Shown here one piece after another: positions 1-7,442 of a stretch of DNA of 64,000 nucleotides (position 1 is the stretch's first letter; each line of letters starts with the position of its first letter). Source of the DNA: Streptomyces sp. MUM 178J (lineage in GTDB: Bacteria; Actinomycetota; Actinomycetes; Streptomycetales; Streptomycetaceae); assembly GCF_022414575.1 (NCBI RefSeq), contig NZ_JADWYQ010000027.1:30186-94185 (forward strand), in the 5' to 3' direction. A model generated the notes under the pieces. That model saw only the letters and a program-made list of their open reading frames with translations, made no database searches and was not told the origin of the DNA. The position numbers were made by a program, and so were the translations under genes.

Positions 1-804
1 CAGGAACAGTGCGTAGTCGATGCCGACCCCCAGGCCGATCATGGTGGCCAGGGTCGGAGAGACGGTGGCGAAGGTGAAGGCGGCTGCGAGCAGCCCCAGA
101 CCGGCCACTCCGACGACCACGCTGATCAGCGCGGTCAGCAGCGGCACCCCGGCGGCGATGACGCTGCCGAAGCCGACCAGCAGCACCAGGATCGCCACCC
201 CGAAGCCGATCGCCTCACTGACCCGGTCGTCGGCCTCGGGCCGCGCCAGATTGCCGAGCGGACCGCCGTACTCCACCTCTACCCCGGCTGAGCGCAGCGG
301 CTCCACGGCCCGGTCGACGCCGTCCAGATAGGAGCTGCCCAGCGTCGACGGCTGCACGTCGAACCGCACGGTGATGTACGCGGTGGCCGCGTCCTGGGAC
401 AGCGGCCCGACGTCCTGTTCGCCCTGCCCGTCCTGGCCGTCCTGCGGAGGCGGCGTCTGCTGCGTCAGCGGGTTCTGCGCGGAGAGCACATGGGGCAGCT
501 GCTGCAGCTCGCCGACGGTCTGGGACATCTGCGGTCCGAAGTCCGTCAGGGGCCGCTCGGAGTCATGCAGCACGATCTGACTGCTGTACCCGCCGGCCGC
601 GGGCTCATGCTCCTTGAGCACCTGCAGCCCCTGGTAGGACTCGGTGTCCGTGAGCGTGAAGTTGTCGGAGTAGTCGCCGCCGTAGATCCGGTCCAGCGCC
701 TGAACACCGCCGACGGCGGCCAGCCACGCCACGATGACCACGACCCAGTGCCGCGCACACCACTCCCCGAGCCTTCGCAACGCTCCCGCGCGACCCGACG
801 CCAT
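1..804 (-). CDS. MMPL/RND-family transporter, N-terminal part (runs off window)
   Basis: First 268 codons of a large membrane exporter whose C-terminal part lies beyond base 1. One TM helix follows the short cytoplasmic N terminus (about residues 20-37). A soluble extracytoplasmic domain with a Q/P/G-rich stretch comes next, then a run of hydrophobic helices from about residue 190 ending in the MMPL-type motif GVGIDYALFL. Family members export lipids, glycolipids or drugs using the proton gradient; the substrate cannot be told from this part. The ATG at 804 has no strong Shine-Dalgarno, but the hydrophobic helix pattern begins right after it. The gene has no close upstream partner on its strand. 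Confidence 0.85.
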   Translation of the reverse strand, partial: MASGRAGALRRLGEWCARHWVVVIVAWLAAVGGVQALDRIYGGDYSDNFTLTDTESYQGLQVLKEHEPAAGGYSSQIVLHDSERPLTDFGPQMSQTVGELQQLPHVLSAQNPLTQQTPPPQDGQDGQGEQDVGPLSQDAATAYITVRFDVQPSTLGSSYLDGVDRAVEPLRSAGVEVEYGGPLGNLARPEADDRVSEAIGFGVAILVLLVGFGSVIAAGVPLLTALISVVVGVAGLGLLAAAFTFATVSPTLATMIGLGVGIDYALFL

Positions 805-1221
805 GTCACCACTTAAGCCGCAGAGACGCCGGGCAGCCCGCACACGTGAGCCGAACCGGTGAGCGGCCTGGAAACCACGGACGCTTCCCGTGTCGCGTGA
901 ACACACCGGCTGCCCAGCCGGGAGCCCATCGGGTGGGCCATCCGCGAAGGCCGCACCGCACCGCACCGCACCGCACCGCACCGGCGTACGAACGCCCCAA
1001 CCGCAAGCGGTGACGCCCTGATCCAAGCAGCCGGCATCACGGCTTCCTTGACGGGGGTCGAGCCGTCGAGGGTGTTGCACTCGACGCCGGCTGTCCACAC
1101 GGCTGCTCCGCGCGAACCAGGGTTCCCCCTCCTACTCCGTACGAGTGACGAACGACTTAGGTGAGGCCGGCCAGGGCAGGTCCTTGACGGTTGACAGGCA
1201 GTTTGTCGAAAGGAGCGAGGT
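805..1221. other. Intergenic region without convincing gene
   Basis: About 420 bases between the divergent MMPL gene and the DUF397 gene. It contains a CCGCA tandem repeat and presumably both promoters. Short open frames on the minus strand have no ribosome site or recognisable family. Confidence 0.5.
951..983. repeat. CCGCA pentamer microsatellite
   Basis: Six tandem copies of CCGCA followed by CCG, non-coding, in the intergenic region upstream of the DUF397 gene. The unit length is not a multiple of three, consistent with a non-coding position. Confidence 0.9.
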
Positions 1222-1446
1222 ATGGAACAGGCGAGGGAGAAGCAGGAGCTCTACGCGCGGGACATCAGCGGCGCCCAGTGGCGCAAGAGCAGCCACAGCT
1301 TGGTCATCTGCGTGGAGGTCGCCGAGATCGGCGGCGGCGCCGTGGCTCTGCGGGACTCGAAGAACCCGGCTCGGGGCGACGTCCGGTTCACCGCCGAGGA
1401 GTGGGCCGCCTTCCGCGAGGGAGTGCGCGACGGCGAGTTCGGCTGA
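1222..1446 (+). CDS. DUF397 domain protein (orphan)
   Basis: A 74-residue protein with the DUF397 signature: WRKSSHS near residue 20, a central VALRDSKNP strand and turn, and a closing FTAEEWAAF segment. ATG is preceded by AAAGGAGCGAGG, a strong ribosome site. In streptomycetes DUF397 genes usually sit next to an XRE regulator of the WhiJ/AbaA type and are thought to antagonise or modulate it. Here neither neighbour is an XRE gene, so this copy is an orphan; a complete pair occurs at 50686-51983. The partner and phenotype are unknown. Confidence 0.85.
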   Translation: MEQAREKQELYARDISGAQWRKSSHSLVICVEVAEIGGGAVALRDSKNPARGDVRFTAEEWAAFREGVRDGEFG

Positions 1447-1543
1447 GTCCTCCTCCGCCCCGACGGCCGGTGGCCCCCGTCGTTCCGGCGCGGGCCACCG
1501 GCCGTCCGAACCCTCATCCCTTCGAAGAGACCGGGCCCGACAC

Positions 1544-2149
1544 GTGATCGACCAAGAACTGCCCGTGCAACACGACATGTCCCGCCCTGTCTGGCGGGGG
1601 TCGAGCACCATCCTGCGCCGCGTGGAGCCGCGCGACTGGGAAACCGTCATGGCGCTGGAGTCCTCGTCCAGCTACCAGCGGGCCTGGGAGCGGGTCACCG
1701 CACCCCGCTCGCCGGAGCAGTGCCGGGAATGGCTGCGCCAAGAGGCGGCGAAGGACCCGCTGGACGACAACTTCCTGCTCGCGATCACCGACCGGGAGAC
1801 CGGTGTCATGGTGGGCTGCGTCAACACCACCCAGGCCGACCCCGTGGCGGGACGCTTCCACTTGGGCATGGCGGTCGCCCCGGAGCACCAGCGCCAGGGG
1901 TACGCCTGGGAGGCAGGCCTGCTGGTGCTCGGCTACATGTTCGGCGAGCGCCGCTACCAGAAGGCGCAGGCGTACGTCCACGACTTCAACGAGGTCTCCC
2001 AGGCGGGCATGCTCGCCTTCGGCGCGCAGCTCGAAGGCCGACTGCGTCGGCACGACTTCTTCGCCGGGCGGTACCACGACAACCTGATCTTCGGTCTCAC
2101 CGCTGAGGAGTTCTTCGCCGCGCACGGGCCCGCGCACGAGACCGCCTAG
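1544..2149 (+). CDS. GNAT-family N-acetyltransferase
   Basis: About 200 residues with the GNAT fold. After an N-terminal segment (ILRRVEPRDWETVMALE) it has the acetyl-CoA pyrophosphate-loop region LGMAVAPEHQRQGYAWEA, then a C-terminal strand/helix with a conserved asparagine (DFNEVSQAGMLAFGA), as in RimI/RimJ-like enzymes that transfer acetyl groups to amines or protein N termini. The GTG at 1544 has GAAGAG about 15 bases upstream; an ATG at 1577 is the alternative start and leaves the domain intact. The frame is open much further upstream but overlaps the DUF397 gene, so that extension is not used. Substrate unknown. Confidence 0.8.
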   Translation: MIDQELPVQHDMSRPVWRGSSTILRRVEPRDWETVMALESSSSYQRAWERVTAPRSPEQCREWLRQEAAKDPLDDNFLLAITDRETGVMVGCVNTTQADPVAGRFHLGMAVAPEHQRQGYAWEAGLLVLGYMFGERRYQKAQAYVHDFNEVSQAGMLAFGAQLEGRLRRHDFFAGRYHDNLIFGLTAEEFFAAHGPAHETA

Positions 2150-2460
2150 CCAGGGAGAGTCCGCCTGATACTTGCTGCCGACCAGTCCGGCACCACCAGC
2201 GGCCCACCCGGTGTCCTGATCAGACAAACGCCGAGATCCCGCCCGACCTTTCGGCTGAACGGGATCTCGTGCATCATCATGGCGCTCTGCCGCTGATCTC
2301 TTCGCAGCCGAGTTCGCCCCACGTCCGCTCTCAGCTGCGTGTGGGGGCCTGGATGATGCTGCGGTGACGAGCCTCAGCGGCGACCATGTGAAGGTCCACT
2401 TCCGGGCGGGTGCGGGCGTACGGACACGGGACACACACGGCCGAGAGCGTTCGTAGACTA
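2150..2460. other. Intergenic region between convergent genes
   Basis: No convincing gene. It holds the terminator hairpin at 2233-2268. On the minus strand at roughly 2330-2420 there is a short stop-ended frame with coding-like composition (YARTRPEVDLHMVAAEA) that may be the tail of a decayed gene. Confidence 0.4.
2233..2268. terminator. Bidirectional terminator hairpin
   Basis: GAGATCCCG (2233-2241) pairs with CGGGATCTC (2260-2268) around an 18-base loop. It lies between the convergent acetyltransferase and SHMT-like genes and can serve both. Confidence 0.7.
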
Positions 2461-3648
2461 CTAAAGGACGACCGAACGGTGTGCTTCGATCAGGTCATCG
2501 ATGCGCCGGTCGATCTTCTCGGGCACGTCCTCCTCGTTTTGCAGGAGGAAGGCGATGACGCGCCCGAGTTCGGCGCACTCGTCCTCCTTGAAACCGAGGC
2601 GTGTGATCTCGGCGGTACCGAGACGGAGGAATCCGTCGGCGTTGATGCGATGGCGGCTCAAGTGGTCCCGCAGCCTGAAGGAGTCCTTCATCCCGTAGTC
2701 GGTGAGCACCTGATGGCAGTACGTCAGTTCCGGGAAGTTGCCGGCGTCGGCCCCGCGCAGCGGTATGCCCTCCTCGCGCAGGGTGTTCGCGAGCGCCTGG
2801 GAGTTGGCGACCACCTGCGGGGCGTACTCCTCCCACCGGGTCTCCTCCAAGACGATCCCGGTGGAGGCGATGCGTGCCAAGTGGGGGTTGCACACCAGGG
2901 TGGGGCCGTTGAGCGGGCGGAAGTTCGACAGGACCTCCACACGGCGGTGCAGGTCTTCGTCATTGGTGAGGATCAGTCCGCCCTGCGGCCCGGGAAACGT
3001 CTTGTGCGTCGAGCCCAGCAGCAGGTCCGCGCCCTCCGCCAGCGGGTCCTGGTACTGCCCGCCCGCGATCAGTCCGAGGGTGTGGGAGCCGTCGTAGGCG
3101 ACCACCCCTCCGTAGCCGTGGACGATCTCCGCCACTTCGCGCACCGGCATGGGGTAGGTGACGATGGAGGAGCCCAGCACGACCAGCGGTGGCTTGACGT
3201 CCTCCAGCAGGGCGACCGTCGCGGGAAGGTCGAGTTGCCAGTCGGAATCGGAGAAGGGCAGCGGCAGCGGGCGGCGGTCGAAGGCCTGGTAGTCGAGCGG
3301 GTATCCGCCTCCCGGGAAGAACGGGGGGACACGGCCCACGTGATCGTTGGGCTGGGTGAGCGCGAAGACCACGGCGAGCAGGCTCATGTTGCCCGAGACC
3401 GGTGACAGGTTGGCGTACCGCGCGCGGAAGACGCGCCGTGCGGCTTCTGTCGCGGTGGCCGTGATCTCCTGCGCGGGTGCGGTGCCGGAGTAGAAATCAG
3501 CCGCGTAGCGTGCCGTGATGTCCGAACTCAAAGGGGCCAACGCGCGTTCGGACATCCGGTTCTCACTCACGATGAGGTTGAGCGAGTCAAGGCGTGTCCT
3601 GGCGTGCTGTTCGAGCAGTTCGTCGATGGTGGTCATCTGTTGTTCCAC
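2461..3648 (-). CDS. SHMT-like PLP-dependent enzyme (fold type I)
   Basis: A 395-residue homologue of serine hydroxymethyltransferase. SHMT landmarks are NLIVSEN near residue 25, the PLP ring-stacking/Asp segment YDGSH, and the Schiff-base lysine in GSTHKTFPGPQGG. The segment that in true SHMTs reads YGGCEYVD..E, carrying the catalytic glutamate, is replaced by SGTAPAQEITATATE, and overall the protein is shorter than the roughly 420-residue housekeeping enzyme. This resembles specialised aldolases/transaldolases of secondary metabolism rather than folate-dependent SHMT. The GTG start at 3648 is the second gene of a unit led by the chorismate-mutase-like gene 87 bases upstream. Substrates are unknown; a beta-hydroxy-amino-acid-forming role is inference. 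Confidence 0.8.
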   Translation of the reverse strand: MEQQMTTIDELLEQHARTRLDSLNLIVSENRMSERALAPLSSDITARYAADFYSGTAPAQEITATATEAARRVFRARYANLSPVSGNMSLLAVVFALTQPNDHVGRVPPFFPGGGYPLDYQAFDRRPLPLPFSDSDWQLDLPATVALLEDVKPPLVVLGSSIVTYPMPVREVAEIVHGYGGVVAYDGSHTLGLIAGGQYQDPLAEGADLLLGSTHKTFPGPQGGLILTNDEDLHRRVEVLSNFRPLNGPTLVCNPHLARIASTGIVLEETRWEEYAPQVVANSQALANTLREEGIPLRGADAGNFPELTYCHQVLTDYGMKDSFRLRDHLSRHRINADGFLRLGTAEITRLGFKEDECAELGRVIAFLLQNEEDVPEKIDRRIDDLIEAHRSVVL

Positions 3649-3735
3649 ACCATTCTTCGGTAGGTGAGCCGAGATTCGGTTGGTTCTGCGGTGCCCTGTC
3701 CGGTCCGGAGGTTCGTTTCCGTTGGCGCAACTGAC

Positions 3736-4032
3736 TCAACGGTCTTTCGGGATGTGCTGCAGCTTCGGATGGGGGGTCTTGCTGCGGCACAGCCGCAGGA
3801 CCTCCGTGCCGAGGGCGGTTCCTGCCTCGGGAAAGGCATCCTGGTACCGCCTCAGGACCACCGACTCCCTAAAGAGATCCGAACGGGTTCCACCGGAATT
3901 CATCCGTTCCCGCTGGATCTCCTCGGAGACCTTCACACGCAACTGCAGCAGTTCGACGATCCGCGCGTCGAGTTCATCCACCCTGTCCCTGCGGGCGTCG
4001 ATGACTCCCTGAACCTTGTCGGGAACGCTCAC
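3736..4032 (-). CDS. Chorismate-mutase-like protein (AroQ class)
   Basis: A 98-residue all-helical protein with the AroQ pattern: helix 1 RVDELDARIVELLQLR with catalytic-type arginines, then a loop and SDLFRE matching the conserved Asp...Arg-Glu of helix 2, and a C-terminal helix. Chorismate mutases convert chorismate to prephenate; pathway-specific relatives act on 4-amino-4-deoxychorismate. The lysine usually found in the middle of helix 1/2 appears as arginine. The GTG at 4032 is chosen because AAGGAG sits 6-7 bases upstream; an ATG at 4047 lies inside that ribosome site. It is the first gene of a two-gene unit with the SHMT-like enzyme, behind a hairpin-rich leader. No other shikimate-branch gene is near. 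Confidence 0.75.
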   Translation of the reverse strand: MSVPDKVQGVIDARRDRVDELDARIVELLQLRVKVSEEIQRERMNSGGTRSDLFRESVVLRRYQDAFPEAGTALGTEVLRLCRSKTPHPKLQHIPKDR

Positions 4033-4054
4033 CCCAGCTCCTTCCATGTTCTCG

Positions 4055-4076
4055 ACGACGCCGCCGTCGGCGTCGT
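4055..4076 (-). promoter_or_regulatory. Leader hairpin next to ribosome site
   Basis: ACGACGCC (4055-4062) and GGCGTCGT (4069-4076) form a perfect 8-bp stem with a 6-base loop. It ends about 10 bases before the AAGGAG ribosome site of the chorismate-mutase-like gene. Confidence 0.5.
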
Positions 4077-4105
4077 GGACTTCTCTTGGGGAACAGGTGT
4101 CGTTG

Positions 4106-4130
4106 ACGGGGCCCGGGCACCGGGCCCCGT
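4106..4130 (-). promoter_or_regulatory. Very stable leader hairpin, terminator-like
   Basis: ACGGGGCCCGG (4106-4116) pairs perfectly with CCGGGCCCCGT (4120-4130) around a 3-base loop: an 11-bp, almost all-GC stem. It lies 74 bases upstream of the GTG start and could terminate or attenuate the two-gene transcript. Confidence 0.55.
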
Positions 4131-4198
4131 CGATTCGTGCGCGCGGGTGCGGCCGCGGCAGGCCGATACACGTAACTGTTCAGCTTGAGCCGTTCAGG

Positions 4199-4216
4199 TG
4201 ACCGCTGGGGCGGTCA
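4199..4216 (-). promoter_or_regulatory. Upstream leader hairpin
   Basis: TGACCGC and GCGGTCA form a perfect 7-bp stem with a 4-base loop; it is the first of the three hairpins in the minus-strand leader. Confidence 0.4.
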
Positions 4217-4514
4217 GCCGTTGGGCTACCCATGGGGGCCGGCCCTGGGGGGGCGGCTCCAACGAGGATCGCCGAGTCGTCCGACCGCCCGACACCCACG
4301 GTTTCATTGAGCGGAACGCCCTCCGGTGTGATCTGCGTGACTACACGCGTGCACAAACCACCACGACCACCACGGCAGCCCCACGGGCGGTACCCCTGAA
4401 GAACTCGCACAGTCATGTTTTTCGCGGTCCTGCACTGCCGGAGATCGCTTCCCGCGCGACGGTTGATCGTTTCCCGGATCTGAGGGCGGGCTGATGTCAG
4501 TGGCAGGTAGTTGA

Positions 4515-5222
4515 ATGACAACCATGACTGTCCAGGCGCTATTGCCCTTGCTTCCCGAGCCTCATGTTCTCCTCGCCCAGTGCCGGGCACTGGCGCTGCT
4601 TGACTTCATCCTCGACGCGGACGCTCCCACCCACGTGTTCGTGTCCGACTGGTGTGATGGCGTCGATCTGGCCTGCATGGACAACGGGTCGGGCGATCAG
4701 TACGCCGTCGTGTTCGATCCGGCTGGGGTCTTCCTCTACGGGTTCGATCACGAGAGTGATGCCACTCCCTGGCGAGAGTCGCCCCGTGCACACTGGCCTG
4801 GTCTTCTCGACGGTCTGCCCGCGTCGCTCGCGCACTACCCAACGGCGCCGGAGTTCCAGTTCGACGGGTTCTTCGATGCGACGGTGTGCGTGTGGCGAGA
4901 GAAGGAGGCAAAGTCCTGGCAGTGCGGTCCGGTCGAGTTCGCCTCTGATGAGTCGGACGGGGCTGACTGGCTGTTCGAGCTTCTCACTGACGGCAGCGCG
5001 GACGCGTACGTCAGCTTTGCCGAGGACTACTTTGAGCGGAGCATCGACCGCGACGCCGTGGCGGCGATCCTGACTCAGGCGCCGCTGAGCCGCCGGATCG
5101 TGAGTTCGTTGTCTCCCACACGCGACTTCGCGGCAGTAGCGAGGCACGCCCGCGCGCTTGGCTACACCGTTCAGGATCAGGAGACGGCTGCTCAGGAAAG
5201 GCAGAGCACGGCGACGTCGTAA
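4515..5222 (+). CDS. Conserved hypothetical protein
   Basis: A 235-residue soluble, acidic protein with no signal peptide or TM helix. It has recognisable segments of a family I associate with actinomycetes but cannot name: an N-terminal LARC-like helix (LLAQCRALALLDFIL), DNGSGDQYAVVFDPAGVFLYGFDHES, and GADWLFELLTDGSADAYVSFAEDYFE. Proteins of this layout occur as lone genes or near toxin/immunity modules; immunity is only a guess here, prompted by the barstar-like gene downstream. Two in-frame ATGs (4515, 4524) follow GGCAGGTAG. Its 3' end overlaps the convergent methyltransferase fragment by 31 bases. Confidence 0.65.
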   Translation: MTTMTVQALLPLLPEPHVLLAQCRALALLDFILDADAPTHVFVSDWCDGVDLACMDNGSGDQYAVVFDPAGVFLYGFDHESDATPWRESPRAHWPGLLDGLPASLAHYPTAPEFQFDGFFDATVCVWREKEAKSWQCGPVEFASDESDGADWLFELLTDGSADAYVSFAEDYFERSIDRDAVAAILTQAPLSRRIVSSLSPTRDFAAVARHARALGYTVQDQETAAQERQSTATS

Positions 5223-5623
5223 CGCTCCATTACCGGTGCAGGATGAGCAGGCGGCTCGGCGTGGGCAGCCGCAGCCAGACGCTGAAGGCCTTCCTTGAAC
5301 TGCTCACTGGTGAGGTAGGTGAACTTCGACTGCGGCTGATCGATCATGCGGGCGTGGTATTCGCGCACACTGGTGGTGACCGGCTGAGCGAATGACGTGA
5401 TCTCCCGCACAGCGAAGCCCGCTGCGGCGAAGTCGGTGACCACGTTGTTCTCGCTGGGAAAGCGCTGCTCGTCAATCGTCCGCAGGTGCGGCCAGTAGTC
5501 GTAGACCACAGCGTCCAGTCGTTCCCTGAACGTCGTTCGGACGATCGCCGTTCCGCCGGGACGCAGTACACGGGCCAGTTCGCGAGCCGCTGCTGTCCGG
5601 TCGAGGCGCGCATACCTGTGCAA
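5192..5623 (-). pseudogene. SAM-dependent methyltransferase, C-terminal fragment
   Basis: 143 codons corresponding to the C-terminal half of a class I SAM methyltransferase. The post-motif III strand and turn (ARELARVLRPGGTAIVRTTF) is present and followed by the usual C-terminal strands. The N-terminal half with the SAM-binding GxGxG loop and acidic motif II is absent: upstream of about 5625 the frame runs into unrelated sequence. Only a weak TTG could initiate. It is most simply a truncated gene in the same debris field as the RepSA and integrase fragments. Confidence 0.65.
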
Positions 5624-5677
5624 GGGTGCGGCCGGAATGCGTCCCGGCCGCCCTGACGCCTCACCTGCCCGTCCGCC

Positions 5678-6031
5678 TCAGCCGCGGCGGGCGTCGAGCG
5701 CTTCGTCGTTGTTCCACAGGACGGGCATGGCGCCGACGGGCTCGAACCGGATCTGCGGGTCGTTGCTTTGGACCAGGCAGATCAGACGGCGGTGCAGTAC
5801 GGCTGCCTGGCGGGCCTGGTCGGCGATGATGTCCAGGACGACCTGCGCCGCCCTGGGGCAGGTCGTCGCGAACCGGTCGTAGTCGGTGAAGACGAGGACC
5901 AGGCCGGCGCCCTCGGGAGCATCGTCGTAGCCGCCGTAGCAGGCCACGTCGCCAAGGCAGTCGTTGAGCGCGTCCAAGTTACGCCCGCAGTAGTCGGGAA
6001 AGTCCAGGGCCGCGGCCATGGCACGGTGCAT
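5678..6031 (-). CDS. Barstar-family protein, probably N-terminally truncated
   Basis: 117 codons with the barstar core FPDYCGRNLDALNDCLGD, including the helix that plugs barnase-type active sites, followed by a long strand-rich C terminus. ATG 6031 has GGAGCGAG a few bases upstream, so this form could be translated. The same frame continues upstream without a start codon (VIRLEAGQWNTERD), matching the first beta strand of the family, until a TAG near 6090. The original gene therefore probably began further upstream and was cut by a deletion. Family members inhibit small secreted ribonucleases; no barnase-like gene is visible nearby. Function in this form is uncertain. Confidence 0.6.
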   Translation of the reverse strand: MHRAMAAALDFPDYCGRNLDALNDCLGDVACYGGYDDAPEGAGLVLVFTDYDRFATTCPRAAQVVLDIIADQARQAAVLHRRLICLVQSNDPQIRFEPVGAMPVLWNNDEALDARRG

Positions 6032-6084
6032 GTCTCGCTCCGTGTTCCATTGGCCGGCTTCCAGGCGGATGACGCGGAATCCTC

Positions 6085-6290
6085 TCTACTTCGAGACGTT
6101 CAGCCGCCTGTGTGAGATGACGCTTGCGCCAGAAGAGGGTGACGAAGGTGTTGATCATGTACTCGATGTCGGGAAGCCGAGTCGTCGCGGTGGCCTGCGC
6201 CGAAGCGTGTGACGCGTCGCTTCGGTAGGCGTCGAGGAGACGGAAGAACTCGTCGACGGGAGTTGAGCCCCAGGGGTGTTGCGCTCGATG
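6085..6290 (-). pseudogene. Unidentified gene fragment
   Basis: An open minus-strand frame without its own start codon. It encodes a plausible protein piece, including STPVDEFFRLLDAYRSDASH and LPDIEYMINTFVTLFWRKRHL. It ends where the barstar frame begins, in a different phase, and begins where the plus-strand RepSA homology starts, so it looks like the internal part of a gene trapped between two deletion junctions. I do not recognise the family. Confidence 0.35.
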
Positions 6291-6652
6291 AGGCGTCCCC
6301 CTGGGTGTTCGCCACCTTCAGGGCCCCGAGCTTCGGTCCGGTGCACAACCAGCCTGCCAAGAACCGCTGCCGCTGCGGTGCGCAGCATCCGGACGATGCT
6401 CCGGAGTTAGGCGCACCTCTCGACCCTGAGGCGTATGACTACGACGCCGCCGTGCTCTGGAACGCTCACGCCTCGAAGATCTGGGCCCGGTTCTCGATCT
6501 ACTTGCGGCGGGAGGTTGCCAAGCGAGCGGGTCTTACTCAGCGGGACTTCGCCGATCACGCCCGTGTCTCGTTCGCGAAGGTCGCCGAATACCAACGTCG
6601 CGGGGCGATTCACTTCCATGCCGTGATCCGGCTCGACGGACCTGACCGACGG
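6290..6652 (+). pseudogene. RepSA-like replication initiator, internal fragment
   Basis: About 120 codons resembling the replication initiator of pSAM2-type integrative elements: a FATFRAPSFGPVH-like block, the zinc-type CRCG motif, YDAAVLWNAH, the YLRRE...GLTQRDF block, and VAEYQRRGAIHFHAVIRLDG with the HFH catalytic-type histidines. Full RepSA is about 450-500 residues. Both the N-terminal region and everything after IRLDG are missing; the frame fuses at its 3' end with an IS3 transposase remnant on the opposite strand. It marks a decayed actinomycete integrative and conjugative element. Confidence 0.75.
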
Positions 6653-6761
6653 ACCGGTCACCGCGTCGGCAAAGCTCGACGATCTCGGCCTTGAACTCCG
6701 GCGTGAACGAGCGGCGAGGGCGAGGCTTCTTCTTCCCCATGCTCTCCATGATGGACATCAT
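6650..6761 (-). mobile_element. IS3-family transposase OrfA, N-terminal remnant
   Basis: About 35 codons of an IS3 OrfA N terminus: MGKKKPRPRRSF then FTPEFKAEIVELC and RRGDRSVGQV, the start of the helix-turn-helix. The reading frame continues only into reversed RepSA sequence, so the rest of OrfA and all of OrfB are gone. Confidence 0.7.
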
Positions 6762-6790
6762 CCTTCTGGGGGCTCAGCCCCTGATCTCGG

Positions 6791-7198
6791 ATGTCCGTCG
6801 AAGCGGAGCAAGCCCACGTCACGGCGCTTCAGCTGCGGCTCAAGGCTCAGCAGGTGGCCAAGCGAGCCGCGGGCGAACTCTGGTCGGACACTGATTTCGT
6901 GTTCACCACGCGCTACGGGACTCCGGTTGAGCCGCGGAACTTCAATCGCTCGTTTGCGACCCGGTCCGACGCGGCGGGCGTACGGCGGATACGGCTGCAT
7001 GACACCCGCCACACCTGCGGGTCGCTGCTCGCCGCGCTCGACGTCCACCCACGGATCGCGATGCAGATCCTCAGGCACAGCAAGATCGCGGTCACGATGG
7101 AGGTCTATACGCACGTGCCGTCCGAGGCGACGCGCAAGGCGCTACGGAAGCTCGGCAAGCACCTGGACAAGCCGCTGAACGCCAGAGATCAAAAGTAG
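6791..7198 (+). pseudogene. Tyrosine recombinase (integrase), C-terminal fragment
   Basis: 135 codons of the catalytic domain of a pSAM2-like integrase. Conserved pieces are VFTTRYGTPVEPRNFNRSF, RLHDTRHTC with the HxxR box, LRHSKIAVTMEVYTHV with the third catalytic His and the nucleophilic Tyr, and a C-terminal helix. The N-terminal two thirds, with the arm-binding domain and the first catalytic Arg, are missing; the frame starts next to the IS3 remnant. Its stop is 73 bases from the 3' end of tRNA-Ala, the standard position of int in tRNA-integrated elements. It cannot act alone. Confidence 0.85.
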
Positions 7199-7228
7199 CT
7201 GCTGTACTTTGCTGCTGTACGACGTGAA

Positions 7229-7262
7229 AGAGCCCCTGCCGGATCTCTCCGACAGGGGCTCT
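7229..7262. terminator. Terminator hairpin between int fragment and tRNA-Ala
   Basis: AGAGCCCCTG (7229-7238) pairs perfectly with CAGGGGCTCT (7253-7262) around a 14-base loop. It can end the tRNA transcript (minus) and the integrase transcript (plus). Confidence 0.8.
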
Positions 7263-7270
7263 GACGTCTG

Positions 7271-7344
7271 TGGACCTGAGGGGATTTGAACCCCTGACCC
7301 CCTCGATGCGAACGAGGTGCGCTACCAGTCTGCGCCACAGGCCC
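7271..7344 (-). tRNA. tRNA-Ala (anticodon CGC)
   Basis: A 74-nucleotide cloverleaf on the minus strand: 7-bp acceptor stem (GGGCCTG/CAGGTCC), D arm, anticodon stem CCTCG/CGAGG with loop TTCGCAT giving anticodon CGC, T arm AGGGG-TTCAAAT-CCCCT, discriminator A, no encoded CCA. The adjacent integrase fragment suggests its 3' end served as an attachment site. I see no second copy of that 3' end within the window. Confidence 0.95.
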
Positions 7345-7442
7345 TTGCGACGTGTGAAACCTTAGCACCCCATCTGGGGTGCTTGGAAATCCGTTCCCCG
7401 CTGGTCATCGGGCGGGCGGTCCGCGAAGCGGAGCGTCCGGGG

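Larger units (their letters stand above)
4033..4514. promoter_or_regulatory. Divergent promoter and structured leader region
   Basis: This 480-base region separates the chorismate-mutase-like gene (minus) from the 4515 gene (plus). Read on the minus strand it carries three perfect hairpins (4199-4216, 4106-4130, 4055-4076) before the start codon. Short minus-strand frames occur upstream of them: a 78-codon frame ending near 4180, and a 37-codon frame overlapping it with two Trp codons and GGAGG twelve bases before its ATG. The arrangement resembles an attenuator leader, but no run of regulatory codons like those of trp leaders is visible. Confidence 0.4.

Noticed and set aside
1..7270. Second copy of the tRNA-Ala 3' end as left attachment site
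   Set aside because: Scanning for the T-arm words of tRNA-Ala found none in this interval; the distal site is lost or outside the window.
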